A DNA stretch of 6,103 nucleotides from DATGKD01 sp035294855 (GCA_035294855.1 DATGKD010000273.1:1-6103); one strand, 5' to 3'. Shown: positions 1-6,014, numbered from the stretch's first letter. Translations and numbers: made by a program. Notes: generated by a model not told the origin, from the letters alone.

Positions 1-21
1 CGGCGGTACCATACGAAATGA
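1..21 (+). CDS. possible 3' end of an upstream gene
   Basis: Reading frame 1 runs in from the left edge and stops at TGA 19-21, giving only the tail RRYHTK. The basis is mainly positional: a perfect GC hairpin typical of transcript ends starts five bases after the stop, and this frame's stop is the one immediately before it. Six codons are too few to judge codon usage or identify a product. It could instead be non-coding sequence before tldD. Confidence 0.25.
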   Translation, partial: RRYHTK

Positions 22-26
22 AGGCG

Positions 27-49
27 CCGCCGGCCACTGTGGCCGGCGG
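27..49 (+). terminator. GC-rich hairpin upstream of tldD
   Basis: Bases 27-36 (CCGCCGGCCA) are the exact reverse complement of 40-49 (TGGCCGGCGG), with a three-base loop CTG. The 10-bp stem is perfect and made almost entirely of G-C pairs. It is followed by TTGCCGCGG, so there is no T-tract. Such hairpins without a T-tract are commonly annotated as terminators in high-GC actinobacteria. The hairpin follows a stop codon at 19-21 and lies about 70 bases before the tldD start, which fits the end of an upstream transcript. It could also be a structured element in the tldD leader. Confidence 0.55.
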
Positions 50-103
50 TTGCCGCGGTCGGCGGTGTGCCGCTCACGGCGTGCGCCGCGAGGGCGCGGA
101 CGC

Positions 104-111
104 GAGAGGAG
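104..111 (+). promoter_or_regulatory. ribosome binding site of tldD
   Basis: GAGAGGAG is a strong Shine-Dalgarno match, with six bases between it and GTG 118. It decides the start of tldD. The earlier in-frame GTG at 67 has no comparable site, and the 17 residues it would add (arginine- and alanine-rich) do not look like family sequence. Confidence 0.75.
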
Positions 112-117
112 CATTCG

Positions 118-1527
118 GTGACGAACACAGATGGCTCGTTCCTCGTCGAGCGTCCCGTCGCCGAACGTGTGTTGACCGCCGCCCTCGCCCGGGGGGGCGA
201 GTTCGCCGAGTTGTTCGCCGAGGACCGGCACTCCGTGTCCGCGGTGCTCGATGACGGGCGCGTCGAGGAGCTGTCCTCAGGACGCGACCGCGGCGCGGGC
301 ATCCGCGTCGTCGTGGGCGACACCACCGGCTTCGCGCACACCTCGGACCTGTCGGCGAAGGGGCTGTTGGCGGCGGCCGAAGCAGCGGCGGGCGTCGCCC
401 GCAGCGGCGGGGGATCGGTGGTCGTGGGCCTCGAGGCGACGTCGGTCGTCAACCCGAGCGTGGTCGCCGTCGACCCGGACCACGTCCCGAAGGCGCGCAA
501 GGTCGAGCTGCTCGAGCGGGCGGACGAAGCGGCCCATGCCGCGGGGGCGGCGATCACCCAGGTGACGGCGGGCTACGGCGACGGCCGACGGCGGATCCAA
601 GTGGCCAACAGCGACGGCGTCCTCGTGGCCGACGATCAGGTCCGCACGCGCTTCTCGGTGTCGTGCGTCGCCACCGGCGACGCCGGCATGCAGACCGGGT
701 ACGAGTCGACGGCGTTCACCATGGGCTTCGAGCTCTTCGACACCGTCGACGTCGAGGAGATCGCCCGCACGGCGGCGAGACGCGCCTTGGTCAAACTCGA
801 CGCCCGTCCCGCGCCCAGCGGTGAGTTGCCCGTGGTGCTGGCGTCGGGCAGCGGCGGGATCCTGTTCCACGAGGCGTGCGGGCACGGGCTCGAGGCCGAT
901 CACATCGCCAAGGACGCCTCCGTCTACGTCGGCCAAGTGGGTGAGCAGGTGGCGAGCCCGCTCGTGACCCTGGTCGACGACGGGACGATCGGCCCGGAAT
1001 GGGGGAGCTTCGCCGTCGACGACGAGGGCCATGCGGGTCAACGCAACGTCCTCATCGAGAACGGCGTGTTGACGGACTACATGTGGGACTTCCTGCGGGC
1101 ACGCAAGGAGAAGCGCCCGTCCTCGGGCAACGGGCGGCGCCAGAGCTATCGCCACCTCCCGATGGTGCGGATGACCAACACCTTTCTCTTGAACGGCATC
1201 GAGTCTCCCGACAACGTCATCGCCCAGACACCGTCGGGCGTCTACGTCGCGAAGCTCGGCGGCGGCCAGGTCAACACGACCACCGGCGACTTCGTGTTCG
1301 GCACGGTCGAGGCCTACCTGATCGAGAACGGCCGCATCACCGAGCCGCTGCGCGACGCCAACCTCATCGGCAACGGGCCCGAGATCCTGCGACGCATCGA
1401 CGCCGTCGCCGACGACTTCGCCATGGGGCCCGGCACGTGCGGCAAGGACGGACAGAGCGTGCCCGTCGGCTGCGGGCAGCCGACGCTCCGTCTCACCGGC
1501 GTGACGATCGGCGGCACCGCGGCATGA
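118..1527 (+). CDS. tldD: metalloprotease subunit TldD
   Basis: This 469-residue protein is the catalytic subunit of the TldD/TldE (PmbA) peptidase family. In E. coli the heterodimer degrades unfolded peptides, helps mature microcin B17 and processes the CcdA antitoxin, all in the cytoplasm. The zinc-binding H-E-x3-H signature is present as HEACGH at residues 251-256, inside the conserved stretch HEACGHGLEAD. The family's conserved C-terminal cysteine block follows (GTCGKDGQ, Cys at residue 441). The N-terminal domain carries the G-R-V-E-E-L-S-S and GIRVVVG segments (about residues 47-70) shared with the partner subunit. Length is normal for the family. The GTG start is chosen because GAGAGGAG lies six bases upstream. 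The stop overlaps the start of tldE by four bases (ATGA), so the two are co-transcribed and probably translationally coupled. I see no truncation or missing key residue. I see no RiPP precursor nearby, so a general peptidase role is the default inference. Confidence 0.96.
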   Translation: MTNTDGSFLVERPVAERVLTAALARGGEFAELFAEDRHSVSAVLDDGRVEELSSGRDRGAGIRVVVGDTTGFAHTSDLSAKGLLAAAEAAAGVARSGGGSVVVGLEATSVVNPSVVAVDPDHVPKARKVELLERADEAAHAAGAAITQVTAGYGDGRRRIQVANSDGVLVADDQVRTRFSVSCVATGDAGMQTGYESTAFTMGFELFDTVDVEEIARTAARRALVKLDARPAPSGELPVVLASGSGGILFHEACGHGLEADHIAKDASVYVGQVGEQVASPLVTLVDDGTIGPEWGSFAVDDEGHAGQRNVLIENGVLTDYMWDFLRARKEKRPSSGNGRRQSYRHLPMVRMTNTFLLNGIESPDNVIAQTPSGVYVAKLGGGQVNTTTGDFVFGTVEAYLIENGRITEPLRDANLIGNGPEILRRIDAVADDFAMGPGTCGKDGQSVPVGCGQPTLRLTGVTIGGTAA

Positions 1528-2909
1528 CCGACGTGGAGCAGACGACCGCGCCGCCCACTCCCCAGGAGAGTGAGCTGGGAGAGCTGGCTCAGCGGGTGGC
1601 CGCTGCCGCGCGTGCCGGCGAGGAGATCGAGGTGTACGTCGGTCGCTCGGTCGAGGTCGACGTCCGTGCCTACGACGGCCAGGTCGAGTCCCTGTCGTCA
1701 GCGTCGTCGGCCGGCGTCGGCATCCGGGTCGTGGTGGGAGGCCGGCAGGGCTTCGCCTACGCGGGCTCGCTCGACGGCGACGTCATCGAGCAGACCTTGG
1801 CCGATGCTCGTGACAACGTCAGCTTCGCCACGCCGGACGAGCACATCGCGCTCGTGCATCCGGACGGCGTGGCCCCGGTGGCGCTGGATCTGTGGGACGA
1901 CACGGTGCTCACCACGCCGAGCGCGACGAAAGTCGACATCGCCCTGGACCTCGAACGCAGGGTGCGGGGCGCTGACCCGCGGGTGCGGCAGGTCGCCTCC
2001 GCCGACTATGGCGACGTGGCCTCCGAAGCCGCTATCGCCACCTCGACGGGCGTCCTCGCCTCGGCGCGCCGCACGGTCTGCAGCCTGTCGGTGGTGGCCA
2101 TCGCGGGGGAGGGCGCCGACAGCCAGACAGGCGTCGGGTTCTCCGCTGCTCGGGGGCCCGATGGGCTCGATCACGACAAGGCCGCCGCCGATTCGGTCGA
2201 ACGGGCCACACGCATGATCGGCGCGACCAAGGCGCGCTCCGGACGGTGTGCGGTCGTCCTCGATCCACGTGTGACCTCGACCCTGCTCGCCATCGTCTCG
2301 TCGGCGTTGTCGGGCGAAGCGGTGACCAAGGGCCGGTCCTTCTTCGCCGGGCGTGTCGGTGAGGAAGTCGCCGTGCCGGCGGTGCTCCTGGTCGACGACC
2401 CGACCGACAGCCGGGCGTTCGGCGCCTCGCCGCACGACGCCGAGGGCCTCGCCTGCCGCCGCAACGTGCTCGTCGACCAAGGCGTCTTGCAGGGGTTCGT
2501 CTACGACTCGACGTCGGCCCGCCGGGCCGGGACCACCTCGACGGCGTCGGCGGTCCGCGGTGGCTATGCCTCCACGCCCGTAGCCGGGTGCCGCGCCCTG
2601 CACCTGGCGCCGGGCCAATTCGGGGCCGAGCAGATCCTCGCCGACCTCGACGGCGCGCTCTACGTGCAGTCGGTGACCGGCGTGCACTCCGGCGTCAACC
2701 CGATCAGCGGCGACTTCTCGGTCGGCGCCGAAGGCCTCATCATCCGGGGGGGTGTGCTCGCCGAGCCCGTGCGGGAGGTCACGATCGCGTCCACGCTCCA
2801 GCGGATGCTCCGCTCGATCCTGCACATCGGAGCTGATGTGGAGTGGCTGCCCGGTGTCGCCGCCGGCCAGACCCTCGCCATCGACGACATGGCGCTGAGC
2901 GGCGCGTGA
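1524..2909 (+). CDS. tldE: metalloprotease partner subunit TldE/PmbA
   Basis: This 461-residue protein is the non-catalytic partner of TldD; the two form a heterodimer enclosing a proteolytic chamber. It is a paralogue of TldD: the segment near residues 52-84 (DGQVESLSS then GIRVVVGG) parallels the equivalent part of TldD. At the position of the zinc motif (about residues 250-265, STLLAIVSSALSGEA) there is no H-E-x3-H, which is normal for TldE. C-terminal family features include the GVHSGVNPISGDFSVGAEG region (residues about 389-407) and the I-x-STL-x-R-M-L segment near the end. The start ATG 1524 overlaps the tldD stop (ATGA) with no clear separate ribosome binding site, which points to translational coupling and equal subunit synthesis. 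The gene ends 12 bases before the convergent stop of the zinc-ribbon gene, with no obvious terminator between them. Confidence 0.95.
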   Translation: MTDVEQTTAPPTPQESELGELAQRVAAAARAGEEIEVYVGRSVEVDVRAYDGQVESLSSASSAGVGIRVVVGGRQGFAYAGSLDGDVIEQTLADARDNVSFATPDEHIALVHPDGVAPVALDLWDDTVLTTPSATKVDIALDLERRVRGADPRVRQVASADYGDVASEAAIATSTGVLASARRTVCSLSVVAIAGEGADSQTGVGFSAARGPDGLDHDKAAADSVERATRMIGATKARSGRCAVVLDPRVTSTLLAIVSSALSGEAVTKGRSFFAGRVGEEVAVPAVLLVDDPTDSRAFGASPHDAEGLACRRNVLVDQGVLQGFVYDSTSARRAGTTSTASAVRGGYASTPVAGCRALHLAPGQFGAEQILADLDGALYVQSVTGVHSGVNPISGDFSVGAEGLIIRGGVLAEPVREVTIASTLQRMLRSILHIGADVEWLPGVAAGQTLAIDDMALSGA

Positions 2910-2921
2910 GCTAGGCGCCCG

Positions 2922-3293
2922 TCAGGAGGCGGCGGCCGCCTTCGAAGGGGAGCTCGGGGTGGTCGAGTCCTTTTTCGTCGACGTGCTGGAGCCGGAACCA
3001 TCCGAAGAGGTGGACGAAGACGACGAATCGCCCGAGGTCTTGGCGGACTCCTTCGTCTCTTTTCCCTTGTCCTCTTTGCCGGTCGAGCGGTCGCCGTCCT
3101 TGGAGCTCTTGGACGCGCTGCGGCTGTCGGTCTTGTAGAAGCCAGATCCTTTGAACACCACGCCGATCGAGCCGAAGACCTTCTTCAGTGGGCCGCCGCA
3201 GGCCGGGCATTCGGTGAGCGGATCGTCGCGGAACGACTGGACCACCTCGTGATGCTCGCCGCACGTGTCGCACCGGTACTCGTAGGTCGGCAT
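2922..3293 (-). CDS. FmdB-family zinc ribbon protein with Ser-rich tail
   Basis: This is a 123-residue cytoplasmic protein. Residues 1-34 form the FmdB-type zinc ribbon: MPTYEYRC, then Cys at 8, 11, 29 and 32 as two C-x2-C pairs. A conserved stretch follows (V-F-G-S-I-G-V-V-F-K-G-S-G-F-Y-K-T-D-S-R, residues 39-58). The rest (about 59-123) is a hydrophilic tail rich in Ser, Lys, Asp and Thr, very likely disordered. The N-terminal half and general design resemble M. tuberculosis Rv0991c (Ruc), described as a redox-regulated chaperone whose zinc cysteines respond to oxidation. A similar role is inferred, not shown. ATG 3293 is chosen because MPTYEY is the family N-terminus; the frame stays open further upstream but would run across moaC. 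GGAG lies nine bases before the start. The gene is divergent from moaC and converges on tldE. Confidence 0.88.
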   Translation of the reverse strand: MPTYEYRCDTCGEHHEVVQSFRDDPLTECPACGGPLKKVFGSIGVVFKGSGFYKTDSRSASKSSKDGDRSTGKEDKGKETKESAKTSGDSSSSSTSSDGSGSSTSTKKDSTTPSSPSKAAAAS

Positions 3294-3341
3294 GCTCGTC
3301 CGCTCCGCAGGGGCCTTGGCACTCAATGCCCTCGACTGCCA

Positions 3342-3347
3342 ATCATA
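3342..3347 (-). promoter_or_regulatory. candidate -10 element for the FmdB-type gene
   Basis: On the - strand this reads TATGAT, five of six matches to the sigma-70/SigA -10 consensus, in a locally AT-richer patch of the 96-bp divergent intergenic region. Transcription would start near 3335, giving a leader of about 40 bases before ATG 3293. No convincing -35 box is seen at 16-18 bases. I found no equally good element for moaC on the other strand. Confidence 0.4.
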
Positions 3348-3389
3348 CCTGTGGTCATCGCGAAAGCACGCTGCTGACGGGCCGGATTC

Positions 3390-3902
3390 GTGAACAACCT
3401 GGTGAACTACACTGCCGAAGTGGTCGACCGCAGCCTGACCCACCTCGACCCGCTCGGCGGGGCCCGCGTGGTCGACGTCACACCGAAGGAGCCCACCCAC
3501 CGTCGTGCCCTGGCCCGGTGCAAGGTGATGATGGCCCCCGAGACCACCGCCAAGGTGGCGAGCAACGCCATCACCAAGGGTGACGTGTTGGGGGCGGCGC
3601 GCATCGCCGGGATCCAGGCAGCCAAGAGGACCCCGGAACTGATCCCGGGGTGCCGGCCGCTGCTCGTCGGCAGTATCCACGTCAACTTCACGATCGGCGA
3701 CGATTTCGTCGAAGTCGAGGCCCAGGTCGAGACGGTCGACCGGACCGGGGTCGAAATGGAGGCCCTGACCGCCTGCAGCGTGTCGGCGCTGACGATCTAC
3801 GACATGTGCAAGTCGTCGGATCGGTCGATGAGCGTCGGCGAGTTGGCCTTGTGGGAGAAGACGGGCGGCAGCCTCGGCACCTGGCGGCGCGCCACCCTCT
3901 GA
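3390..3902 (+). CDS. moaC: cyclic pyranopterin monophosphate synthase MoaC, with active-site His replaced
   Basis: This 170-residue protein is MoaC, which converts 3',8-cyclo-GTP (made by MoaA) to cyclic pyranopterin monophosphate in molybdenum-cofactor synthesis. Family blocks seen are LTHLDPLGGARVVDV (16-30), KGDVLGAARIAGIQAAKRT (63-81), RTGVEMEALTACSVSALTIY (118-137), DMCK (138-141) and EKTGG (156-160). By alignment from memory to E. coli MoaC, Lys51, Lys67, Cys76, Glu112, Glu114, Asp128, Lys131 and Lys147 correspond to Lys63, Lys79, Cys88, Glu122, Glu124, Asp138, Lys141 and Lys157. The odd point is the P-L-C-H-P-L motif. It reads PGCRPL (86-91), so the conserved His77 is Arg89 (codon CGG, 3654-3656) and the Leu is Gly. 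The final G-G-K-S-G also reads GGSLG. Family assignment is very firm; full activity is uncertain. The start is also uncertain: GTG 3390 and GTG 3402 both lack a clear ribosome binding site, so translation may be leaderless. No other moa gene is adjacent. Confidence 0.92.
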   Translation: MNNLVNYTAEVVDRSLTHLDPLGGARVVDVTPKEPTHRRALARCKVMMAPETTAKVASNAITKGDVLGAARIAGIQAAKRTPELIPGCRPLLVGSIHVNFTIGDDFVEVEAQVETVDRTGVEMEALTACSVSALTIYDMCKSSDRSMSVGELALWEKTGGSLGTWRRATL

Positions 3903-3939
3903 TCTCTGGAATCACCCGAGCGGGGGTCATCGCCTCGTC

Positions 3940-3958
3940 GGCACGGACGCGCCGTGCC
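3940..3958. terminator. symmetrical hairpin between convergent genes
   Basis: GGCACGG (3940-3946) pairs perfectly with CCGTGCC (3952-3958) around the loop ACGCG. The hairpin lies in the 67-bp gap between the moaC stop (3902) and the convergent stop at 3970, so it could end transcripts from both sides. There is no T-tract on either strand. Position and stem quality are the evidence. Confidence 0.5.
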
Positions 3959-3969
3959 TACCCGGACGG

Positions 3970-5769
3970 CTATCGCATCCGGAAGCGCTTGCGGCGTCCC
4001 CTCGCGATCAAAGTCAAGTCTTCGCTGACGAGCGACGACGCGGGGCCTTCCGATCGCGGTTCCGGCTCGGCAGATTCAGGGCTGGCCGACAAGATCTCCG
4101 TCGCCATCGACGCCGCTGACGAGAACGAGCGTGACCCGCTCATGTCCTGATGCTCGTCCGTTTCGCTGTCCTGCTCGTCGGTCGATGCCGGAGTCGAAGG
4201 TGCCGCCTCGAAGGTGAGGGCCGGTCGATCGGGGGCGGGCGCCGGCGCGGTCTCGAAGACGAGGGCCGCCGGGGCCGACTCTGCCACCGGCGATGCCCAA
4301 TCGAGCGTGGATGACGTCGGCGCCGGAGGAGGTGGCGGTGGCGGTGCGGCCTCGAACGCCGGAGCCGGAGGAGGTGGCGGGGGCGGGGGCGGTGAAGGTG
4401 CGGCCTCGAATGTCGGGGCCGGAGCAGGCGGCGGAGGTGGCGCCGCCGAAAAGCGTGACGACTCGAACGTCGGCGTCGGAGGAGGTGGCGGTGGCGGTGC
4501 AGCCTCGAACGCCTGAGCCGGAGCCGGAGGAGGTGGCGGGGGCGGTGAAGGTGCGGCCTCGAACGTCGGAGCCGGAGCAGGAGGCGGAGGTGGCGCCGCC
4601 GAAAAGCGTGACGACTCGAACGTCGGTGCCGGAGGCGGTGGCAACTCGAATGTCGGCGTCAGAGGATCGGGCATGACCACCGGAGCCGGCTCGCTCGTCG
4701 ACGTGACGGTCGGGGCGTTCCTCGGCGTGCCGAGAAGGATGTCGAGCACTTCACTTGGATTGCCCTTCGGCTTGCCCGCGCCCGCCTTCTCCTTGACCAG
4801 ACCGCTGCTGTCGAGCGTTGCCGAAGACATCGTCGGCGGGCTGTTCTTCCCGTTGTCGGGGCTGGTGCCGTTGTCGGGGCTGGTGCCGTGGTCAAAAGTC
4901 GACCAGCTGTCGGACCTCGTGACGTGGGGAACCTCGGGTTCCGCCACATACGCTTCGACATTCGCCGGGGCGGGCGATTCCCCTGTCACCGGCGGCCCCG
5001 TCACAGGTTGCCGTGCGTCGGTGACCGACGGTTGTGCGTCAGTCACCGACGGCTGTTCTTCCGTGACGGACGGCTGTTCTTCCGTGAACGGCTGTTCTTC
5101 CGCGACGGACGGCTGTGCGTCTGTCACCGACGGCTGCTCGACGTCGTTGAACTCCGCGGCGAGCACCGCGTCGAGCGCGCTCGGCGTGAGGTCCACGACC
5201 GCGGACAGGGTGAGGACATCCTCGCCGAGAGGCGGGACATAGAACAGCGGCTCCGGTATTTCTGGGGCGAAGGCTGGCTCGGACACGTCCGCGGTCTGAC
5301 TCCCTGAGAATGATGCGGTATCCCTGGCGTCGTCCCTTGAGGTTTCGGCATGGGCCTCCGGGCCCTTGAATGGCAATACCCCCTCCCCGACGGCCGGCGT
5401 CGGTTCGCTCGCCGCTTGCTGGGAAATCGGCGCGTCGGGGATCACCGGCACGGGGAGCGCCGACTCGGTCTCAGAAGGGGTCGACTCGGTCTCCGAAGGG
5501 AGGGTCGGCGTCGTCGCGAAGGTCGGAAGCTCGCCGCGCGCCCGGGCGGCCCCCATGCTGTGCGCCCCAACGATCGGCTGGTCGTCCGGAGCGATGGCGT
5601 CTTTGAACATGACGCTCAGACCTTCGATCGCCGAGGCGAGCTTCGCCTGGCTCTCCTGCATTTCATGAAGCCGCTCGAGGATCTCGTGCCACAGTTCCGC
5701 CGACGACAGCGCCATCGAACGCACGAGCTCTCCGGACGACGGTTGACCCTGCTGGTAACGACTGTCCAT
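3970..5769 (-). CDS. proline-rich low-complexity repeat protein, function unknown
   Basis: This 599-residue protein matches no family I recognise. Residues about 20-60 (SSAELWHEILERLHEMQESQ and onward) look like an amphipathic helix or short coiled coil. Most of the rest is low-complexity Pro/Ala/Ser/Thr/Glu sequence: a 7-residue duplication P-S-E-T-E-S-x (91-104), a heptad array QPSVTDA/QPSVTEE (212-252), a TSPDNG duplication near residue 300, and a polyproline domain (about 373-490) with runs of up to nine Pro and repeated T-F-E-A-A-P units. Two short hydrophobic islands interrupt it (LTLSAVVDLTPSALDAVLAAEF, about 187-207; NPSEVLDILLGTP, about 335-347). The C-terminus is basic (ARGRRKRFRMR). 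I see no signal peptide, membrane segment or cysteine. A soluble, largely disordered scaffold or linker protein is inferred. ATG 5769 is the first possible start in this frame; the ribosome binding site is weak (purine-rich GAAGAG close to the ATG, GGAAGG further up). Third-position GC looks lower than in the neighbours. Long polyproline runs should make translation depend on elongation factor P. Confidence 0.8.
   Translation of the reverse strand: MDSRYQQGQPSSGELVRSMALSSAELWHEILERLHEMQESQAKLASAIEGLSVMFKDAIAPDDQPIVGAHSMGAARARGELPTFATTPTLPSETESTPSETESALPVPVIPDAPISQQAASEPTPAVGEGVLPFKGPEAHAETSRDDARDTASFSGSQTADVSEPAFAPEIPEPLFYVPPLGEDVLTLSAVVDLTPSALDAVLAAEFNDVEQPSVTDAQPSVAEEQPFTEEQPSVTEEQPSVTDAQPSVTDARQPVTGPPVTGESPAPANVEAYVAEPEVPHVTRSDSWSTFDHGTSPDNGTSPDNGKNSPPTMSSATLDSSGLVKEKAGAGKPKGNPSEVLDILLGTPRNAPTVTSTSEPAPVVMPDPLTPTFELPPPPAPTFESSRFSAAPPPPPAPAPTFEAAPSPPPPPPPAPAQAFEAAPPPPPPPTPTFESSRFSAAPPPPPAPAPTFEAAPSPPPPPPPPPAPAFEAAPPPPPPPAPTSSTLDWASPVAESAPAALVFETAPAPAPDRPALTFEAAPSTPASTDEQDSETDEHQDMSGSRSFSSAASMATEILSASPESAEPEPRSEGPASSLVSEDLTLIARGRRKRFRMR
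4325..4630 (-). repeat. two 153-bp tandem in-frame repeats in the polyproline domain
   Basis: Two adjacent copies (4325-4477 and 4478-4630) have an exact 153-bp, 51-residue period. For example, GAAAAGCGTGACGACTCGAA begins at 4448 and again at 4601, and GGAGGAGGTGGCGGTGGCGG begins at 4325 and 4478. Each unit encodes a TFESSRFSAAPPPPP segment followed by TFEAAP, polyproline and FEAAP blocks. The copies differ by point changes and by compensating 6-bp gains and losses in the proline codons, so the frame and total length are preserved. A degenerate partial copy follows at about 4631-4665. This points to recent expansion by unequal recombination or slippage. Confidence 0.9.
4853..4888 (-). repeat. 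perfect 18-bp tandem duplication
   Basis: TTGTCGGGGCTGGTGCCG occurs twice without a mismatch (4853-4870 and 4871-4888). On the coding strand it gives the repeated peptide GTSPDN inside the proline-rich gene. Perfect identity suggests a very recent slippage event or a site that varies in length between strains. Confidence 0.9.
5014..5136 (-). repeat. heptapeptide repeat array (QPSVTDA / QPSVTEE)
   Basis: Six consecutive in-frame units are present. Five are 21 bp and one (5077-5094) has lost one codon and is 18 bp. On the coding strand they read, in order, QPSVTDA, QPSVAEE, QPFTEE, QPSVTEE, QPSVTDA and QPSVTDA, residues 212-252. A degenerate continuation (RQPVTGPPVTG) follows. The units are acidic and hydroxyl-rich, unlike the polyproline repeat, so this is a separate expansion. 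Confidence 0.9.
5458..5499 (-). repeat. 21-bp tandem duplication encoding PSETES
   Basis: Two 21-bp units differing at a few bases encode PSETEST and PSETESA (residues 91-104 of the proline-rich protein). This is a small local expansion near the N-terminal third of the gene. Confidence 0.8.
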
Positions 5770-5884
5770 CGGCTCTTCGGACCTTCCGCTCCCTGGAGTG
5801 CGCGATATGGCCGGTGACTACGCCCGCGAAAGGAATCTGCGCATTTACGGGGACACGCAAACCCGCGCTCCGCCCCAACCGCAA

Positions 5885-5913
5885 AGGGTAGTCGGCTCAC
5901 CACCGATGCCAAA
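5885..5913 (-). promoter_or_regulatory. weak promoter candidate for the proline-rich gene
   Basis: On the - strand TTTGGC (5913-5908) is followed after exactly 17 bases by TACCCT (5890-5885), which fits the loose T-A-n-n-n-T form of actinobacterial -10 boxes. Transcription would begin about 110 bases before ATG 5769. It lies in the 245-bp gap between the edge gene and the proline-rich gene, where I see no open frame with good codon usage and no convincing terminator. The match is poor enough to be chance. Confidence 0.22.
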
Positions 5914-6014
5914 TCCGAGCTGTGCTCAGGGAAGACGCGGAGGAGTCTGCTCGTCGATCGGCCTCGAGATGGAACCGCTCACGGGGCCGCGTCGGCCTAT
6001 GACGTATCCGGCCT

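Noticed and set aside
67..117. Longer tldD start at GTG 67
   Set aside because: It has no ribosome binding site and adds 17 Arg/Ala-rich residues not typical of the family, whereas GTG 118 has GAGAGGAG at ideal spacing.
277..1155. Long open frame antisense to tldD
   Set aside because: It is a shadow frame caused by high GC codon bias; the + strand encodes an unmistakable TldD through the same interval.
1698..2825. 375-codon open frame antisense to tldE
   Set aside because: It gives Arg-rich, family-less translation opposite a clear TldE gene and is explained by GC bias.
118..2909. RiPP (microcin-like) cluster around tldD/tldE
   Set aside because: No short precursor peptide, cyclodehydratase, radical SAM or transporter gene is visible in the window; the pair occurs widely as housekeeping genes.
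3294..3680. N-terminal extension of the zinc-ribbon gene across moaC
   Set aside because: The frame stays open, but the family begins at MPTYEY (3293) and the extension overlaps conserved moaC sequence on the opposite strand.
5013..5136. Possible CRISPR array
   Set aside because: Units are contiguous 21-bp in-frame coding repeats with no unique spacers.
4673..5242. Open frame on the + strand with SVTDGC repeats
   Set aside because: The repeats are the mirror of the heptad array on the - strand. The - strand frame is open for 600 codons, spans all the repeat families and keeps its frame through every indel.
5821..5912. Possible c-di-GMP (GEMM) riboswitch on the + strand
   Set aside because: GGGGACACGCAAACCC and GGTAGTCGG vaguely resemble the conserved GEMM segments, but the GAAA-capped helix and the first G-C-A-A-A segment are missing, and no + strand gene follows. 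A covariance-model search would settle it.
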